Of a DNA stretch of 64,000 nt, positions 12,601 to 25,710 are shown piece by piece. Numbering within the stretch: the first letter of the stretch is position 1; the number at the start of each line of letters is the position of its first letter. Under the pieces are notes generated by a model. That model was given only the letters and a program-made list of their open reading frames with translations. It ran no database searches and was not told the DNA's origin. The position numbers were made by a program, and so were the translations under genes. This DNA comes from Calliopsis andreniformis (taxonomy: Eukaryota; Arthropoda; Insecta; Hymenoptera; Andrenidae): the NCBI RefSeq assembly GCF_051401765.1, contig NC_135067.1, forward strand, positions 23,059,501 to 23,123,500, written 5' to 3'.

Positions 12601-14053
12601 TGTTAAATGTAATGTTGTAAATTTATGTCACAATTTCTAATAAAATAAGGCAAATAATAAGGAGGAATAAGCTGCATGTTAGTACCACATCTAATATGTT
12701 TGATTAATTGGGATGTATTATTATTTACGTTTATTTATATTTTTATATATGAGTAAAATTGTGCATTTATTTATGTGTATTTGTACCATGTGTTACCGTG
12801 CAAGCATATACTCTTTATATTTTATGAAGTCACTGCATGAGTTTGGTGTTTGTGCACATACATAGGACAAGGACTTAAACATACAGTATATACAGTAATA
12901 GATATATTTGTTTAACTTCTGTATTCGCCTTTTTTATAATATGAGCTGCACGTCATGAAGTATTTGTCTAATTTTAAACGGGGGGTTGGGTGGGCATATT
13001 CAAAATTAGATCAGGATCTTGCCCAAGTCAGTTGCTACAGGTGGGAGCCACACAGGAATTAAATGCTTCAAACAACCATCATCGTTTGTGTCCAGGCTCT
13101 GTACAAGGGCAAGTGACATCCTCACAAAGACTTAAATACAAGGAGAGACCATCTTTACCGGTCTCAATTCTCCAGAGGTTAGTCAATGATTGTAATTCTA
13201 TTATTTGATGAACAGAGTAACAAAGAAGATAGTGTTCGCATAGTAAAACGGAAGAAAAAGAAACTGTAATCTTAATATATTTGTTCAGCTCATATCGAAC
13301 AGAAGTTGAGTTCTGTTTTCCTTCGTTCATTTGTTTCATAAATTAACGTGTATATAATAATTCCATGGTGCACATTTTTCTGCATTTACATTTTCAATTG
13401 AATGTATAATAGTAACGTATACTATATTTAGGTAAGTATAATTATAGAAATTAAAAACATCGTTTATGTTATAAACGCTTTGCTATATTAGTAGCGTTAA
13501 AACACTATTTCACGCCTGTTTTATCTAATTTTGTTTTCCAATTGCTTTTATCGTTTCTTGTTTTCGCATATTTCACAAACAGTTTTGCTTGAATCTGCAT
13601 AGATGAAATTTATGACAATTACATGCAGTGAATCAATGTTTGTTAGTACAATACTAAATTAAATTGAAAAATATTTATTTAATATCGATAGAAGCAGTGA
13701 CTCGAGTGGAATGGTGTGTACAACAGTCGGAAATCACCATCGTAAAAGTAATTCCTTAGATGCTGGTATGGGTAAACACGCAAAACAGCAACCTTCTCGT
13801 GAACGGTATGGTATACTTAATCCTTTCATTTATTCTAACTTTAATTAAATAATTACTTTCTTTCTACAGAGAACGAGTATACAGATTCCGCTGCATTGTG
13901 CCATATCCACCGAACAGTGAATTTGAACTAGAACTCCGTGTAGGAGATATAATTTATGTACATAAAAAACGTGACGATGGTTGGTACAAAGGTACTCAAC
14001 AAAGAACAGGTCGCACAGGGCTGTTTCCAGCAAGTTTTGTCGAAGCTTTCTGA
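9628..14053 (+). CDS. POSH: POSH (plenty of SH3s) E3 ligase and JNK scaffold, 13 exons
   Basis: The protein is a cytoplasmic scaffold for JNK/Rac signalling and a RING ubiquitin ligase. Exons are 9628-10088, 10164-10278, 10353-10451, 10543-10679, 10759-10885, 10961-11284, 11345-11637, 11730-12055, 12126-12331, 12409-12551, 13010-13177, 13692-13805 and 13870-14053, giving 2697 nt (898 aa). A C3HC4 RING covers residues 12-52 (Cys12, Cys15, Cys28, His30, Cys33, Cys36, Cys49, Cys52). Four SH3 domains follow: about 140-194 (AIYDYV...WYFGQ), 200-258 (ALYDFR...WAEGK), 462-517 (ALYPYK...WFKGT) and 838-898 (CIVPYP...WYKGT), the last ending the protein. Ser/Thr-rich linkers separate them. Exon 11 carries [11 protein letters not shown], a conserved POSH segment. 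ATG 9628 was chosen because it begins [15 protein letters not shown], as in known POSH proteins, with a good context; the frame opens only from TTG upstream. Confidence 0.97.
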
Positions 14054-17000
14054 GATACAAAGCAAGGCCACTTGGTATTAGAAACCTGTATATAATTTTA
14101 TTTAAGAAGTTGAAAATGATTTGTTACAAGTCACTTTTCAAGTCTACTAGGGACATGATCGTCAGTACACAAGGGTAAGTGTACGACTTGAGTCATGAAT
14201 TAAAATTACATTGCAATGTACTAGGCAGTGTATTAAATGTGCACTGACATAATATGTGCATCATGATCACACGAGTTTTCGTCGTCCTTACCAAATAAGG
14301 AACATTTTTAATCTCAACATGCATTAAGTTGTGTTGAATAACTAACTGCCAATGCTCAACATATTTACTGCCATTGGCCTTACACTAAACAAAGGGACTA
14401 CTAAGAAAATAGGAGGGTGTGCTATACCAATACTGCCATTTGAACAAAAATAGTTTTAAAAGGATATTAATACTCAATTATCTTTTATTAATATAAAATC
14501 AACTTCATTTTTCATGATGAAACAAAATATCTGCGAAGTTGATTTTATATATTACTGTTAAAAATCTTTATTTACATACATATACTAGTTTAAAAAAGTA
14601 AAATTACTACAACGTTGAATGTATAAAACAAGTTACTATTGAGTTATTATGTTATGTATGAATTATTGAGCACTGGTTTGTAAAGAGAATGACAGGCTGG
14701 TTTTATTGAGGTTTTATTTGATTACTTTTTCTGGATTGTTATTTTTTAAAAATTTACGCAAAAGGTTTTATGATATCTTTAAATATATATTCTAAAACAA
14801 ATTTTGAAGGATTCTATTAGAATATCATTTGTTGCCTTATTATGGTCAGTTTTGACAAACATTTTTTCACATAAATACATTTTATCATTTTCTTATATTT
14901 AAATGCTTAATTTAGAGTGTTATTAATTTTACATATACAAGAATGCACAACATTTTTATAAAATATATTTTATATCAATTATTACGATGCTTTCTCTATA
15001 TTTATATGAAAACATATCTGATGTTGCTTAATAATTTCAACTTACATAAGATGACAAGTTTATTAAATATGTAATTTTCAAAGACTGGCCTATATTTCTG
15101 CACAATCATAAACATGTTTTAGTTAAAAATAATTTTTAATAGATAATTGATCATCTTTACTGTTTTTTGTCAAAATTATCTCTAAACTTACATTGTACAT
15201 ATAGTGGTGTATTTTTTTGCCTTATTTGTAATATATGAACAAATTCGCCCATGGTAAAAAGTTGTATTATTAACAGCCGAATTCATGCAAAACTAAGATA
15301 AATTGATGTGCTTCCAAAGGCCGAATAACGATCAGTATTTAGGTGCAAATTTATGCTAATTTTCCATGTAATATGTTATTTACAATCATGCACAAATATT
15401 TGAAAGTAACTCTAATGCATGTTAATGCTATCATTCTGGTACTTTTAATTATAACTGTTTTAGAACAATGCTTATCATGCATAGGGTAAACTAAAAGTAT
15501 AAAGCAACATTAAATAATAAGAGTAATTTTATGAAATTCAATAAGCACTCACAAGTCTGATCATATATTATCTTTCTATACATAATGTAATTTATTTAAT
15601 TTATATATTTGTGTTTTTGAAAACACTACAAATAAGCAATTTTGTAGATGTTTGCTACTATATCTGATTAGATAAACGTATATATACATATACATATATT
15701 ATGTATACGTATACAATGTAGAAATAGAATACAGAGGAAGAGAAATGGCTGGAAAATACAAAGAAACAAAAAGTATTTGTCTTATTGAACTGGGGAAAAG
15801 TACAGCTTTGTATTTTTCTTTTATTTTCTTTTTTTTTTTTTTCTTTTTATCAAAGCTACCATTTTATTATAATATTTTTATTATTTATTACAGAATATTC
15901 TATTATAATATTTCCTTTTTAAAAAAAGTCAATAATTTCACAACAATTGTAGAGTTACAACAAAATTTTACAAAATAAATAGTTGTATAAATAACTTAAC
16001 AAAAATTTGGGAAAATTTTTCATTTAAGTTTGCATGGTACAGCCTTAAATGAGTAATAAATACATACTTTTATCCTACTTATCTTTGTAATACAGTCTGC
16101 TTTACCATCTTCCTCTGTCATTAGAGAAAGGTATATCTCTGTATTCAATAGTGTACACTTCGTAAAAATGTGTTTATATGTATGTGTTTTATATAACATA
16201 GAAATAAGTAATTTATTATTAATAGCAACTTGTAAAGGAAACATTACTTTATTATAAAAACTCAGTTTCAGATAGTAGTTCATTTATGTACATTATAATG
16301 GAACAAGCTTGCAGTTTATATGATTCATTGAATTTTACATTTGAATTTGCAGAATAATATTGGTATTACGAAATAAACATAAAGTGAAATCTTCTTTAAA
16401 ATTGTAAATAAAATTTATTAGTACAGAAAAAAATTCCAAGCACACAGTGAGCAATGATGTAGCATAATACATTAATAGCAAAATTGTAATTATTGTACTC
16501 AATTTTCTACAAACAATTTTGCTATAAAAAGGAGCTTGTAACATCAATAGGCACAATAATCATATGAACTTTTACAAATAACAACTGTATGTAAAGTAAC
16601 TTGTATGTAAATGATAATCGAGTTTAGTCAACAATTTTTATTAAATTCAATAAACTACTTTTTATCCTTTTAGGATAGACATCTCATCCAGCAATTATTA
16701 GTTCCATGTGTTACTCAGTACTGTATCTTTTATTACACATTACTGATATTATATTGAATCTGTCATATTATACCCAGCTAATATACCATAGAATTAACAT
16801 TTAAGTAGTAAATAAAAGTTGTACTAAAAGTCTACAAGCAAATATTGTAAAATGTTACACTTATGAACGATTTTTTTCCTTAATATAACATTGTAAACAA
16901 TTCAATATAAATAAATTTTATTGTACCTGAGGAATTCATCACTTAAAAATCACATGATTATACATAATTAAAATTAAGAAATTTAAATATCTCATTGTCA

Positions 17001-18354
17001 GAAATAATTATATTCATAACAATATTTCACATTTAGTGTGGTTAGACATTGTGTTATTTGTTTCTCTGTGAGATACAGTTATCACTGTTAAAAATTGTTT
17101 ATCACAAATGTGCATGTTATTTACACTTTATCTGAATGGAATTTGATGTATATTACATACAACACAATACTTAATATTTATGTATTTTAGTTCGATAAAA
17201 TTTACTGTACAAAACTTCCTTAGTTACATAATTATCCCTTAAAGAAAATAATAAACTGCTCAGAACAATGGTAGAAAGAAAGAAAAAATCTTTATCAGTT
17301 ACAGTGATAGTTATTTTTTTTTTTTTTTTTAAATTTTATTTCTCATGTATGTAAATACAGATATACATATCTCTGGTCAAAAATGGATATTATCGTATAG
17401 TCACCAGAGCAATATATGTGTACGTGCTTGAACACAAACAAATTTTACATTTACCAAACGATATTAACAGTAATGTGTGTACTATGCAAAATCTGCTGTT
17501 TCATACCATTGTTAATGGAGTACTCTATCATCGAATAGCTGCGACTTTTTTTTATTTCAGCGTCCTTATTTCGCATTAATTGAATATCAGTAAAAATGTA
17601 AGTAATACTTATTAAAACTTATAGAATCTTGACAATTATTTACTACAATTCACTACTTTCAATATCGGGATAAATATGGAAAATAAATGGAGTCGTCAGA
17701 GAACATAAGTATATATCATAATATAAAAAAACATGTAAGATAACGTCAAATAGGCTTTCCTTCTATTTCCAAAATCGAGTATAGCTATCGTTAAAAAAGT
17801 TCACCTTATCGTAATATAACTTTGTTTACTTATTACTTATGTTACTTTTGCAGATATAAATATGAATTCGATTACTAGAAATATAAATTTTATAGAACAA
17901 CAAACCTTGAATTATTCGTAGCATATATACGTGTCGCGCAAAACATGTTTTATAAGCGCATGCACATATGTATGTACGTATACATTAGGTATTTATTTCA
18001 TCGTATGAAAGAATCGAGTACGTGAATGAAATTCAATATTTACATTAAGTGACAGAAAATAAGAAAAAAAAAGGAAAAACAATTTAATATATTCAGCAAA
18101 AATGTCATGAATTGATCAATGTCCAATATAATAGGGTTATTTTATTCTATTGCATGACTCATTGTCAGAATGCAAACAATCGAAATATGTTCAAACTCAA
18201 CATTCATGCACACATACTGTTTCTATCAATTTAATTAACTTATTGATTTATATTGATATGAAGTTAAATATATATATATTTATATTGATTTAGTAACTCT
18301 TCTATTAAAACAGCTAATTATACCATAGACAGAATAGAATTTTTACTAAGAATA
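14054..18354. other. Long AT-rich non-coding stretch after POSH
   Basis: These 4.3 kb hold no supportable gene. The open frames (for example 15745-15978, 16020-16283 and 16335-16556) are short, AT-driven and motif-free. The first part is probably a long POSH 3' UTR. The last few hundred bases should contain the TMEM53 promoter. Short poly-T runs occur near 15829-15842 and 17311-17330. Confidence 0.55.
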
Positions 18355-19600
18355 ATGATTATTGGGAGGACTTTATCTACTATTGCAAAAAGACAATTAG
18401 TTTCTCATGTACAACCTCAGTTATTTGTTCAGAAACAAAATTTGGTAAGTAGACTTATTGTTGTACTGTTTTGTTTCATGTCAAGCTTTGTATGTATTCT
18501 AATGAATCTTCCTTTTTCAACTAGATATTACTATTATTAGCCCAGAAGCTATCCAGTCATCGTGTCACAAAAAATATTGAACACATTTCTCGAGATAATG
18601 GAATTAAATGCGTTGATGGTAGACTAAAAAATTTTGAAAATTCAGAAAATCGACCACTATTAGTTTTACTTAGTTGGCTGTTGGCAAAGCGAAAACATGT
18701 CATGAAATTTGTGAATTTATATACTGAGCAAGGTTTTGATGTAGCATTGGTATCAATCACTCCTTGGCAATTAATGTGGCCTTTGAAAGGATCAAAGGTA
18801 AGCATATAAATAAAAAAGAAAAACAATTATTATCTATAACAAACATTTAAATGTACAAAGTTTTTTAGCTAGTGGCTGCAGACTTATTAGAATTCTTATT
18901 ACACCATGAAAATTTTCAACAAATATTGTTACATGGCTTTTCAGTGGGTGGGTATATGTGGGGTGAAGTATTAGATTTAATTCAAAATAATCGTGAGAAG
19001 TATGCTAAAGTGATTGATAGAATTGTTGGTCAAATATGGGATAGTGCAACTGATGTGACAGAATTGTCAATAGGTACTCCACGTGCTGTATTTCCAAACA
19101 ATGAAATGTTACAAATTATGTTACAAAAATATTTAGAGTAAGCTAACTTTAGTCACAATCATATATATGTATTTTTATATTTACAATTTCTCAAATTAAA
19201 CATGTCTTAAAATTTACAGATATCACTTAAAGACATTTCATAAACAATCTACCCAGTATTATATACGAGCTAGTCAATTGTTTCAGACCACTTTAGTACA
19301 TAGTCCTGCATTATTTTTTATAAGTAAAACAGATCCTATTGGAACTATGTCTAACAACTTAAGAGTACGTGATCAATGGAATTCTGTGGGTATAAAGGTA
19401 AGATGGACAATACATAAGATAAAAGATACACCTACTCCTCCTATGGTTTCACTTTTCAGACTTATGTTAAAATATTTGAGGCATCTCCCCATGTTGCACA
19501 TTTTTATAAGTATCCAAAAGAATATGTAGCAGAACTGTATGTTTTTCTTAATGAATTAGGTTTAATTCAAAATGAAGACAAAATAAGAGCGCATCTTTAA
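18355..19600 (+). CDS. TMEM53: TMEM53-like alpha/beta hydrolase-fold protein (DUF829), five exons
   Basis: Members of this family (TMEM53/NET4) lie at the nuclear envelope or ER; their hydrolase activity has no settled substrate. Exons are 18355-18444, 18525-18797, 18869-19137, 19220-19397 and 19460-19600, giving 951 nt (316 aa). The protein has the family landmarks: the opening beta-strand segment RPLLVLLSWL followed by KRKHVMKFVNLYTEQGFDV; the nucleophile-elbow motif HGFSVGGYMWGEVL (G-x-S-x-G); DSATDVTELS; ALFFISKTDPIG; and a late His near SPHVAHFYKYPKEY. Ser, Asp and His candidates are therefore all present. The first 30 residues are basic and could be a targeting segment. It converges on DDX49 with 387 bp between stops. 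The DUF829 assignment is strong; the biological role is inferred from the family only. Confidence 0.9.
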
Positions 19601-19758
19601 ATGTGGGGCCAGTTTATTTTATGGTTTTAGATAATACTTTGAATTTCGTGTTACATTTGTGAAGTATGTAGTCTTTCAACTTCGGTACTTTGGGAAAATC
19701 GAAGGAAAACAAAATGCATAAATGTTGTTGCTTTTTGTAGTATTTCTTTGAGGAAACA

Positions 19759-19764
19759 AATAAA
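19759..19764 (+). terminator. Poly(A) signal of TMEM53
   Basis: A canonical AATAAA lies about 160 bp after the TMEM53 stop, on the same strand, before the convergent DDX49 gene. It is the most plausible cleavage signal for this transcript. Confidence 0.5.
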
Positions 19765-19802
19765 AAGATTTGATAGATTACATACTTTATAATTGTACCA
19801 TA

Positions 19803-19808
19803 TTTATT
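19803..19808 (-). terminator. Possible poly(A) signal of DDX49
   Basis: AATAAA on the minus strand lies about 180 bp past the DDX49 stop. If both signals are used, the 3' UTRs of TMEM53 and DDX49 come close together or overlap slightly. Confidence 0.35.
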
Positions 19809-19987
19809 TCTTAATATTATTGTTGAACTCAGAAATTTATATAAATGGATATTTTCTTATTGTTTGTTTTGTGGTATATTTTAAACTGTACAAAATAGAT
19901 GTAATTGTGAAATACATTATACATTGTACAAATAGGTGTTCTCTGTATACTTTCATTATTTACAATACTTTAGGTAATAAAAGTTAA

Positions 19988-22352
19988 TTACACATCTGTA
20001 TCACGCGCACTTTCAGCATTTTGCCTTTTCTTTTTTTTTGTCTTACTCTTCTTTTTCTCCAAAATTTCATCAATTTCATCTGGATCTTTCCCTTCAAGTA
20101 TGAGCTTTTTACGTTTATTAATAATCTTTTTTTCATAAAAGTCTGTTTCATCCAACTTCATTTCTGCTTCTCGTTTAGCAACGGATATTTGTGTAAAAAT
20201 CGTAACTATTTCTTTATCTACACAGAAATGTTACATTAGAACATTTTCATTGCTTAATGTATTAACATATATTTAAAAACTACGGTAATCCTCCGACGTG
20301 TGACGTCCTCACCGATTTTGATCACCTTCAAATATGTTATAAAGGACAACATTCTGAACAACTTTCTCCTATACATATACTAGGCGATCGGGTTCAGTTT
20401 CCGAGATATTCGCGAAAAACCGCTGCTATTACTACACTGAATTTCGTTCCCACGTATGCGTGATCGCAGCTCGAATGCTTGGCTGTTCTTCCCGAGAACA
20501 CAGAAAGACAATTAGAAGGACAATTAAAGAGCTAGATCTGAATTAGGTCTGGGTTAGCGGTAAATGTGCAGATTAGGGTACGATACGAACGAATTTCTAC
20601 CTGAAGTAGTCTAAATATATTGAAAGTTATACCTCGTCACTCGTCTCCCCGTGGCATGCTTCGCGCACAAAGGTATATAACATCCCCCTTTTCCAGTAGA
20701 CAGTATATTCCAAGTTGAACCCTTACTTTTCGGGTAGTAAGGCTTTGCCCCCAATCCCCGACCAAGGTTTTTCACAAATATCTTGGAAACTAAAGTCGAC
20801 CGCCTAGTATATGCATAGGAAAAAGTTGTTCAGAATGTTGTCCTTTATAAAATATTTCAAGTTCATCGAAATCGGTAAGGGTGTCACACATTGACAGGTT
20901 GAACAAAAATACATTACCATTAACTTTGTATTCCGTCAACTTTGTTCCAATAGCATCTTCTATGGCATGTAGTAATTTAATATCATATGGAGTTATCAAA
21001 GAAATTGCCATACCCCCTTTGCCTGCTCTAGCTGTTCTACCGACTCTATGAATATATTCTTTTTGTACATTGGGTATAATATGATTCACAACTAATTCAA
21101 CCATAGGAATATCTAAACCTCTTGCTGCAACATCTGTTGCTATTAAAATTTTTACATGATTTGATTTAAACTGACTAAGAGCTTCAAGACGACTTCTCTG
21201 TTTGATCATTGCATGGAGTGCTACATTCTTAAAGCCAATATCATTTAAAGTCATGGATAATAATTGACAGTTTCTAGAAAAGTAATATATACCGAAACAC
21301 TGTTTATATTTGATTAATATGATCGATTAAAACATATATCTGTTGTATCTTACTTGCAAGTGTTTGTAAATATCATTATAGATCCCTCTTTATTAGTTGC
21401 TCGAAATGTTCTTATTACTTCTACTAAAAAAGAGTCTCGAACATCGTTTGGACAAAGTACATAACGTTGGTCAAGTTCTTTTACAGTAGCTATACCAGAC
21501 TCATCCTTAGATTCCCACATAAAAACCTTTAAATAAGACTCATGAACGAATATTCTTATTTCCACACATTAACAGTGTAATGTTTACAAAATTTCAGAAT
21601 ACCTTGCCAGATGTAATATGTTTTACTTTGTCAAGTGCATCTGTCATTGTTGCACTAAACAGGAGAATTTGTTTTTGCTTAGGCAAAGCAGTAAATATAG
21701 TTTTCAGTTGATCGTCAAAATGACCTCCTAAAAGTCTATCTGCTTCATCTAAAACTAAGAACTTAATTTTCTTCAAAGAAAATGTATTACAACTTTCCAA
21801 ATGATCTGCTAAGCGGCCTGGGGTAGCAACAACAATGTGTGGATGTTTAGATAATTCTAAGCCTTGTACAACCATATCCATTCCACCCACAATTACACAT
21901 TTCTTTAACCCAATAGATTTTCCTACTGCTGAGAATTGATCGGCAATCTATGTTAAAAATTTTCTTTGTAGTTCAAAATATTAATCATGGATGTAAAATT
22001 TCAAATGAAGAATTATGTAACTAAGTTATTTTCATACTTGAAAAGCAAGTTCTCGAGTAGGTGTTAAAATAAGTGCAAATATGCCATACGGATCTTCAGA
22101 TAACTTTTGTAATATAGGAAGCGCAAAAGCAAGTGTTTTACCACTACCAGTCTTTGCACAACCAATACAATCATTTCCCGCTAAAATTTGTGGAATACAG
22201 TTTTGCTGAATTTCTGTAGGCTTCTTCAAACCTAAAAACAAGAATAATAAAATTTTCATCACTTCGTATTAAAGGATACTCCAATTAATCTTACCCATAG
22301 AATTACACTGAGTAACAATCCATGAACTTAAGTTCAATTCAGACAACGTCAT
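19988..22352 (-). CDS. DDX49: DEAD-box RNA helicase DDX49 (yeast Dbp8-like), six exons
   Basis: This is an ATP-dependent RNA helicase of the nucleolus, acting in small-subunit pre-rRNA processing by homology to Dbp8. Exons on minus are 22295-22352, 22038-22231, 21603-21947, 21354-21526, 20918-21273 and 19988-20217, giving 1356 nt (451 aa). All motifs are intact: Q motif (TEIQQ), motif I AKTGSGKT (45-52), Ia PTRELAFQ, Ib ATPGRL, DEAD (151-154), SAT (182-184), [20 protein letters not shown] and [12 protein letters not shown]. The C-terminus is Lys-rich ([11 protein letters not shown]), as expected for a nucleolar protein. The last intron (20218-20917) contains an inverted-repeat element. If that intron is not spliced, the frame runs on through the right repeat arm to a stop at 20790. 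Length is close to the 483 aa of human DDX49. Confidence 0.95.
20298..20421 (+). repeat. Left arm of the inverted repeat
   Basis: The outer border is at GTGTGAC and the inner border at GAAAAACC. The arm matches the reverse complement of 20766-20889. The best block is AAAGGACAACATTCTGAAC, identical in both arms. Confidence 0.8.
20766..20889 (-). repeat. Right arm of the inverted repeat
   Basis: This is the reverse-complement partner of 20298-20421. The arm reads GGTTTTTCACAAATATCTTG on plus at its inner end and stops at GTGTCACAC next to the exon 5 donor region of DDX49. Confidence 0.8.
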
Positions 22353-23897
22353 GATTTCTGTTTCTTGATTAAAAAATAAATTTGCTTATGCATAGTATAA
22401 GTATATCAATCGTTCGGCTTGGTTCAGCTTTCAGCTACACTGAGCTACTCATGTAGCGAGTTTGCGCAGTCGAGGGTTAGAAGAATGGAGGGGTTAGCGG
22501 CCTCTTGTGATCACAAACAGAAGAACGTGCATCGCAATAGATCATTATAGACATAGACTATGAAGTACAGCTGAAAAGTTAATAACAAAATTTGCGTTAC
22601 AATAATATTTATTTCTAACTACTAGCTGATATTCAATTTTGTACACTAAAACGACATTTATGTAGTCATAAAAACAGTATACATACATATGTATAACCGT
22701 AATAGCTTTCAAATTGCAAATTATATGAGGAATGCGTATACAAAATTTGATTATGTTTCATATTTTCAAGGCATCTGTTTAATTTATAGGTTTTACCGCT
22801 AGTTAGCTGTTACGCCTATTAGACCATAAACTATGAAAATTTTGAAAATAATTTTATAGCGATAGATAAAGAGTTTCGTTGCCCAATATCGCTAAGATCT
22901 CAATCGAATTATATTATTACTTACACACCAAATAACAAGGAATAAAGAAATACATATCAGGTTATATAATTCATTTATTGTTATATCTTAATTCGTATAA
23001 AACAATAATGGCAATATACATTTTTGTATTTTTTCGATCAACAAAAATAATGCGACGAAAATAATAATGTGATTAAAGTGTGTGTACGCCAAGTGCTCGA
23101 AAGGATTGAAAATAATAATGAATTAAAATTAGTTTTCTTCATATACACGTATATGTTTCTTATAATAACTACCGCAACATTGCACATAATATTTATCGTA
23201 ATTGAAGAACAACGGGCAATAATTTTAAAGACAACTAACATTTTCATAGTGGCAGTGGGAGAAAAGCAGCCCGATGACGAAAAACGAAGAGTATGTATCT
23301 CAGGCTAAGCAAACATAAACATTATACTATACAATATATTGTTATGTCAGTGTGTAATGTGTGTAAATTGTGTGTATGCACGCATGTTTATATATACACG
23401 TACATGATGAATTCATACAATAAATATACGCATTTTAATGCAGAATCTACGTACTCATCTGAGAACGTAAAAATTGTTTAGCATTCGGTGTACAGTTCGA
23501 GCCTATTATCGATCGAAATCTGTTGTGATTTCTCTGCTCGAATATTTTACGATGCATAGCTTTATCAAAGACGAGCATTTACATTAATTCTAATGAGTTC
23601 TTTTTCTCTATGTACACTCCTAAATCCTCCAAAAAATATACTTATTTAAATAATCATCGCTAAAATTTTGGCGAGAATATTTCATCACACTTTGTGAGAC
23701 ATTGATAGTATCTTGATAGTACTATAATTTTCACACATACGCAATAATGAAAGTTTCAATTCAATCGATCTGAATTTTTCTTCGTTATTGAATTTTCATT
23801 TGCCATTTTCATAGTCGAGAAATTGAAATGCTGAAAATCGGTTTTATTATTTTTTCGGATAACAGCAAACCATGCTATTTTACGAGTCTCTAGAAAT

Positions 23898-23958
23898 ACA
23901 CACACACGCGCGCGCGCGCGCGCACACACACACACATATATATACACACATACACACG
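23898..23958. repeat. CA/CG/TA alternating dinucleotide repeat
   Basis: The tract passes from CA repeats into a pure CG block (about 23907-23923), back to CA and then to TA/CA. It is almost perfectly alternating purine-pyrimidine. Confidence 0.9.
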
Positions 23959-25264
23959 TAATAATTCGGTTAGCGCGATTGATATTGAGACTCGCTAAAA
24001 TTTTAGAGAACAAACGGTAGATACGATGGCCCTACGTTAGAACAGGAATAATTCATAGAACAATGTAATAGTTTTATCACAAATCTTATAGAATGGTATA
24101 AATAGAATAACGGGCATCTTATCAAGACAAATTATATCCTAGTTTAATTCTAATAAGTTAAATACACAACACTCTTAATGTTATTTAAATGCTCTATTGC
24201 ACAATTCAAGTGGAATAATCGCCTTCAATTAACTCCAGTATGAATTAATTTTGAATTCGAGCGTATAAACGTATAGTCGATTTTTCTGGTAAATTGCTCT
24301 GCTTAATAAATTTAATACTGATTTCTTTGCCTGGTCCATCCTTTCGATCGATTGTTCCGAAAACTGATACCTTTCTTTTCTCAAGCACACATCCTATTGA
24401 CAAACACAGAATGCAGAAGAAAAAGAGTGATATACATATATTTAATACAAATGTACATCAATGTTTTCGTAACACATTAACACGGTTACGATCGCATTTT
24501 ATTAGATGAAAATTCAGAAATTGGTATTAAAAAAAGTATTAGGCTATATGATTTAACGAGACACAATCAACAGTAATTTGTAGCTTCATTGAAGCATTAT
24601 TTATCTTCGATTAAATTCATTACGTTCGAAATGGCCTTCGACTTTGAAACTAATTTATATCCATTTATAATCTTTTTTTATAAATAATAATAAAATAGTA
24701 ATTTAAAATTTAAATAATAATACCTCGGTAAAATTAAATTTGACAACCTACATATCATTTACAACGTATAGAATTTCCTAATAGATTGTATTAAATGTTA
24801 ATCCTTAGTTTAAGTCCAAAGTTGAAATACACTTTAGAAAGTGATAAGCTAAAATAGAGGTTGAAAGGTTTACCGAATTTATGCGTTTAAATGTTTGTCA
24901 ATTTATACCATAACAGGTGTATAAAATATGTTACTCTTAACCCGAGTCAGTAAGGATAAACAAAATATTCGCGTAACAGCAACGTAAAAAATACTGCGAC
25001 TTTGCGTATTGATTGCCAAAGAATATTCATTCAACTTTCGATGTCTAAGGAAGACTTCGCATTATTGCATCACTATGTCAAATTAAGAAAAAACTAAGAA
25101 ACTTCATCACTTGAAGTTGTTTATAACCACTGACACGATTCATTAAATTATACTTTTATACGCGTAAAATTTGTAAAATCGATATTAATTTATTGGTATT
25201 ATATGAAAATTTAAAAACATAATACGTAAATTAATTTTTGTGTCATTCAAAATGGAAAGAAATT

Positions 25265-25296
25265 GGGGGGGGGAGGGGGGGGGGGGGGGGGGGGGG
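25265..25296 (+). repeat. Poly-G tract
   Basis: The 32-bp run is G apart from a single A at 25274. This is unusual in AT-rich surroundings and could form a G-quadruplex on plus; it could also have an uncertain length in the assembly. Confidence 0.9.
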
Positions 25297-25710
25297 ATAG
25301 TACGTACAAAATTGTCCTATTGAACTTTTCAGACCTGAATGTTCCTAAAATTGCATAAAACTTTTAATTTAGCTTTAAACCTCAACGATTCTATCCGTTT
25401 CATAACTGAAACGACGTGTAGACGCATAAAGCAACTTCTAACGAAAAATCATCCGTTCTTCGAATTCGATATGAGAAACCACGTTAAAGAGATAACTATA
25501 TAATTTCATTCTTTTACGTTTTAACTAATTCACTTGGACTTGACTCATTAAATGATGACTCTTCTATATATACTTTTGTTACCATATTCGTAAACGGTGT
25601 ACTCAATACGCAGTGACATTTACGTGCAATGCGCCTATTTCACGTTCACCTGCATTAAGGTATTGTAATACATCGAAATACAGAATACAGTAATGACCAA
25701 TTCATGTGTT

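Larger units (their letters stand above)
20298..20889. mobile_element. Foldback/MITE-like element with 124-bp inverted repeats in a DDX49 intron
   Basis: Two 124-bp arms in inverted orientation enclose about 344 bp. By hand comparison they align without gaps at roughly 86% identity (17 mismatches), and both begin GTGTGAC at the outer end. No open frame of useful size lies inside, so this is a non-autonomous element or two opposed copies of one repeat. No clean target-site duplication was seen at the outer borders, so the true ends may differ. It fills most of the intron between DDX49 coding exons 5 and 6. Its right end is 28 bp from the splice donor. Confidence 0.65.

Noticed and set aside
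20298..20889. LTR retrotransposon interpretation of the DDX49 intron repeat
   Set aside because: The arms are inverted, not direct, and the interior is too short and has no polymerase or gag-like frame.
20790..20917. Extended DDX49 frame running into the inverted repeat
   Set aside because: A clean donor at 20917 and an in-phase exon at 19988-20217 with the expected Lys-rich helicase tail show that this is intron.
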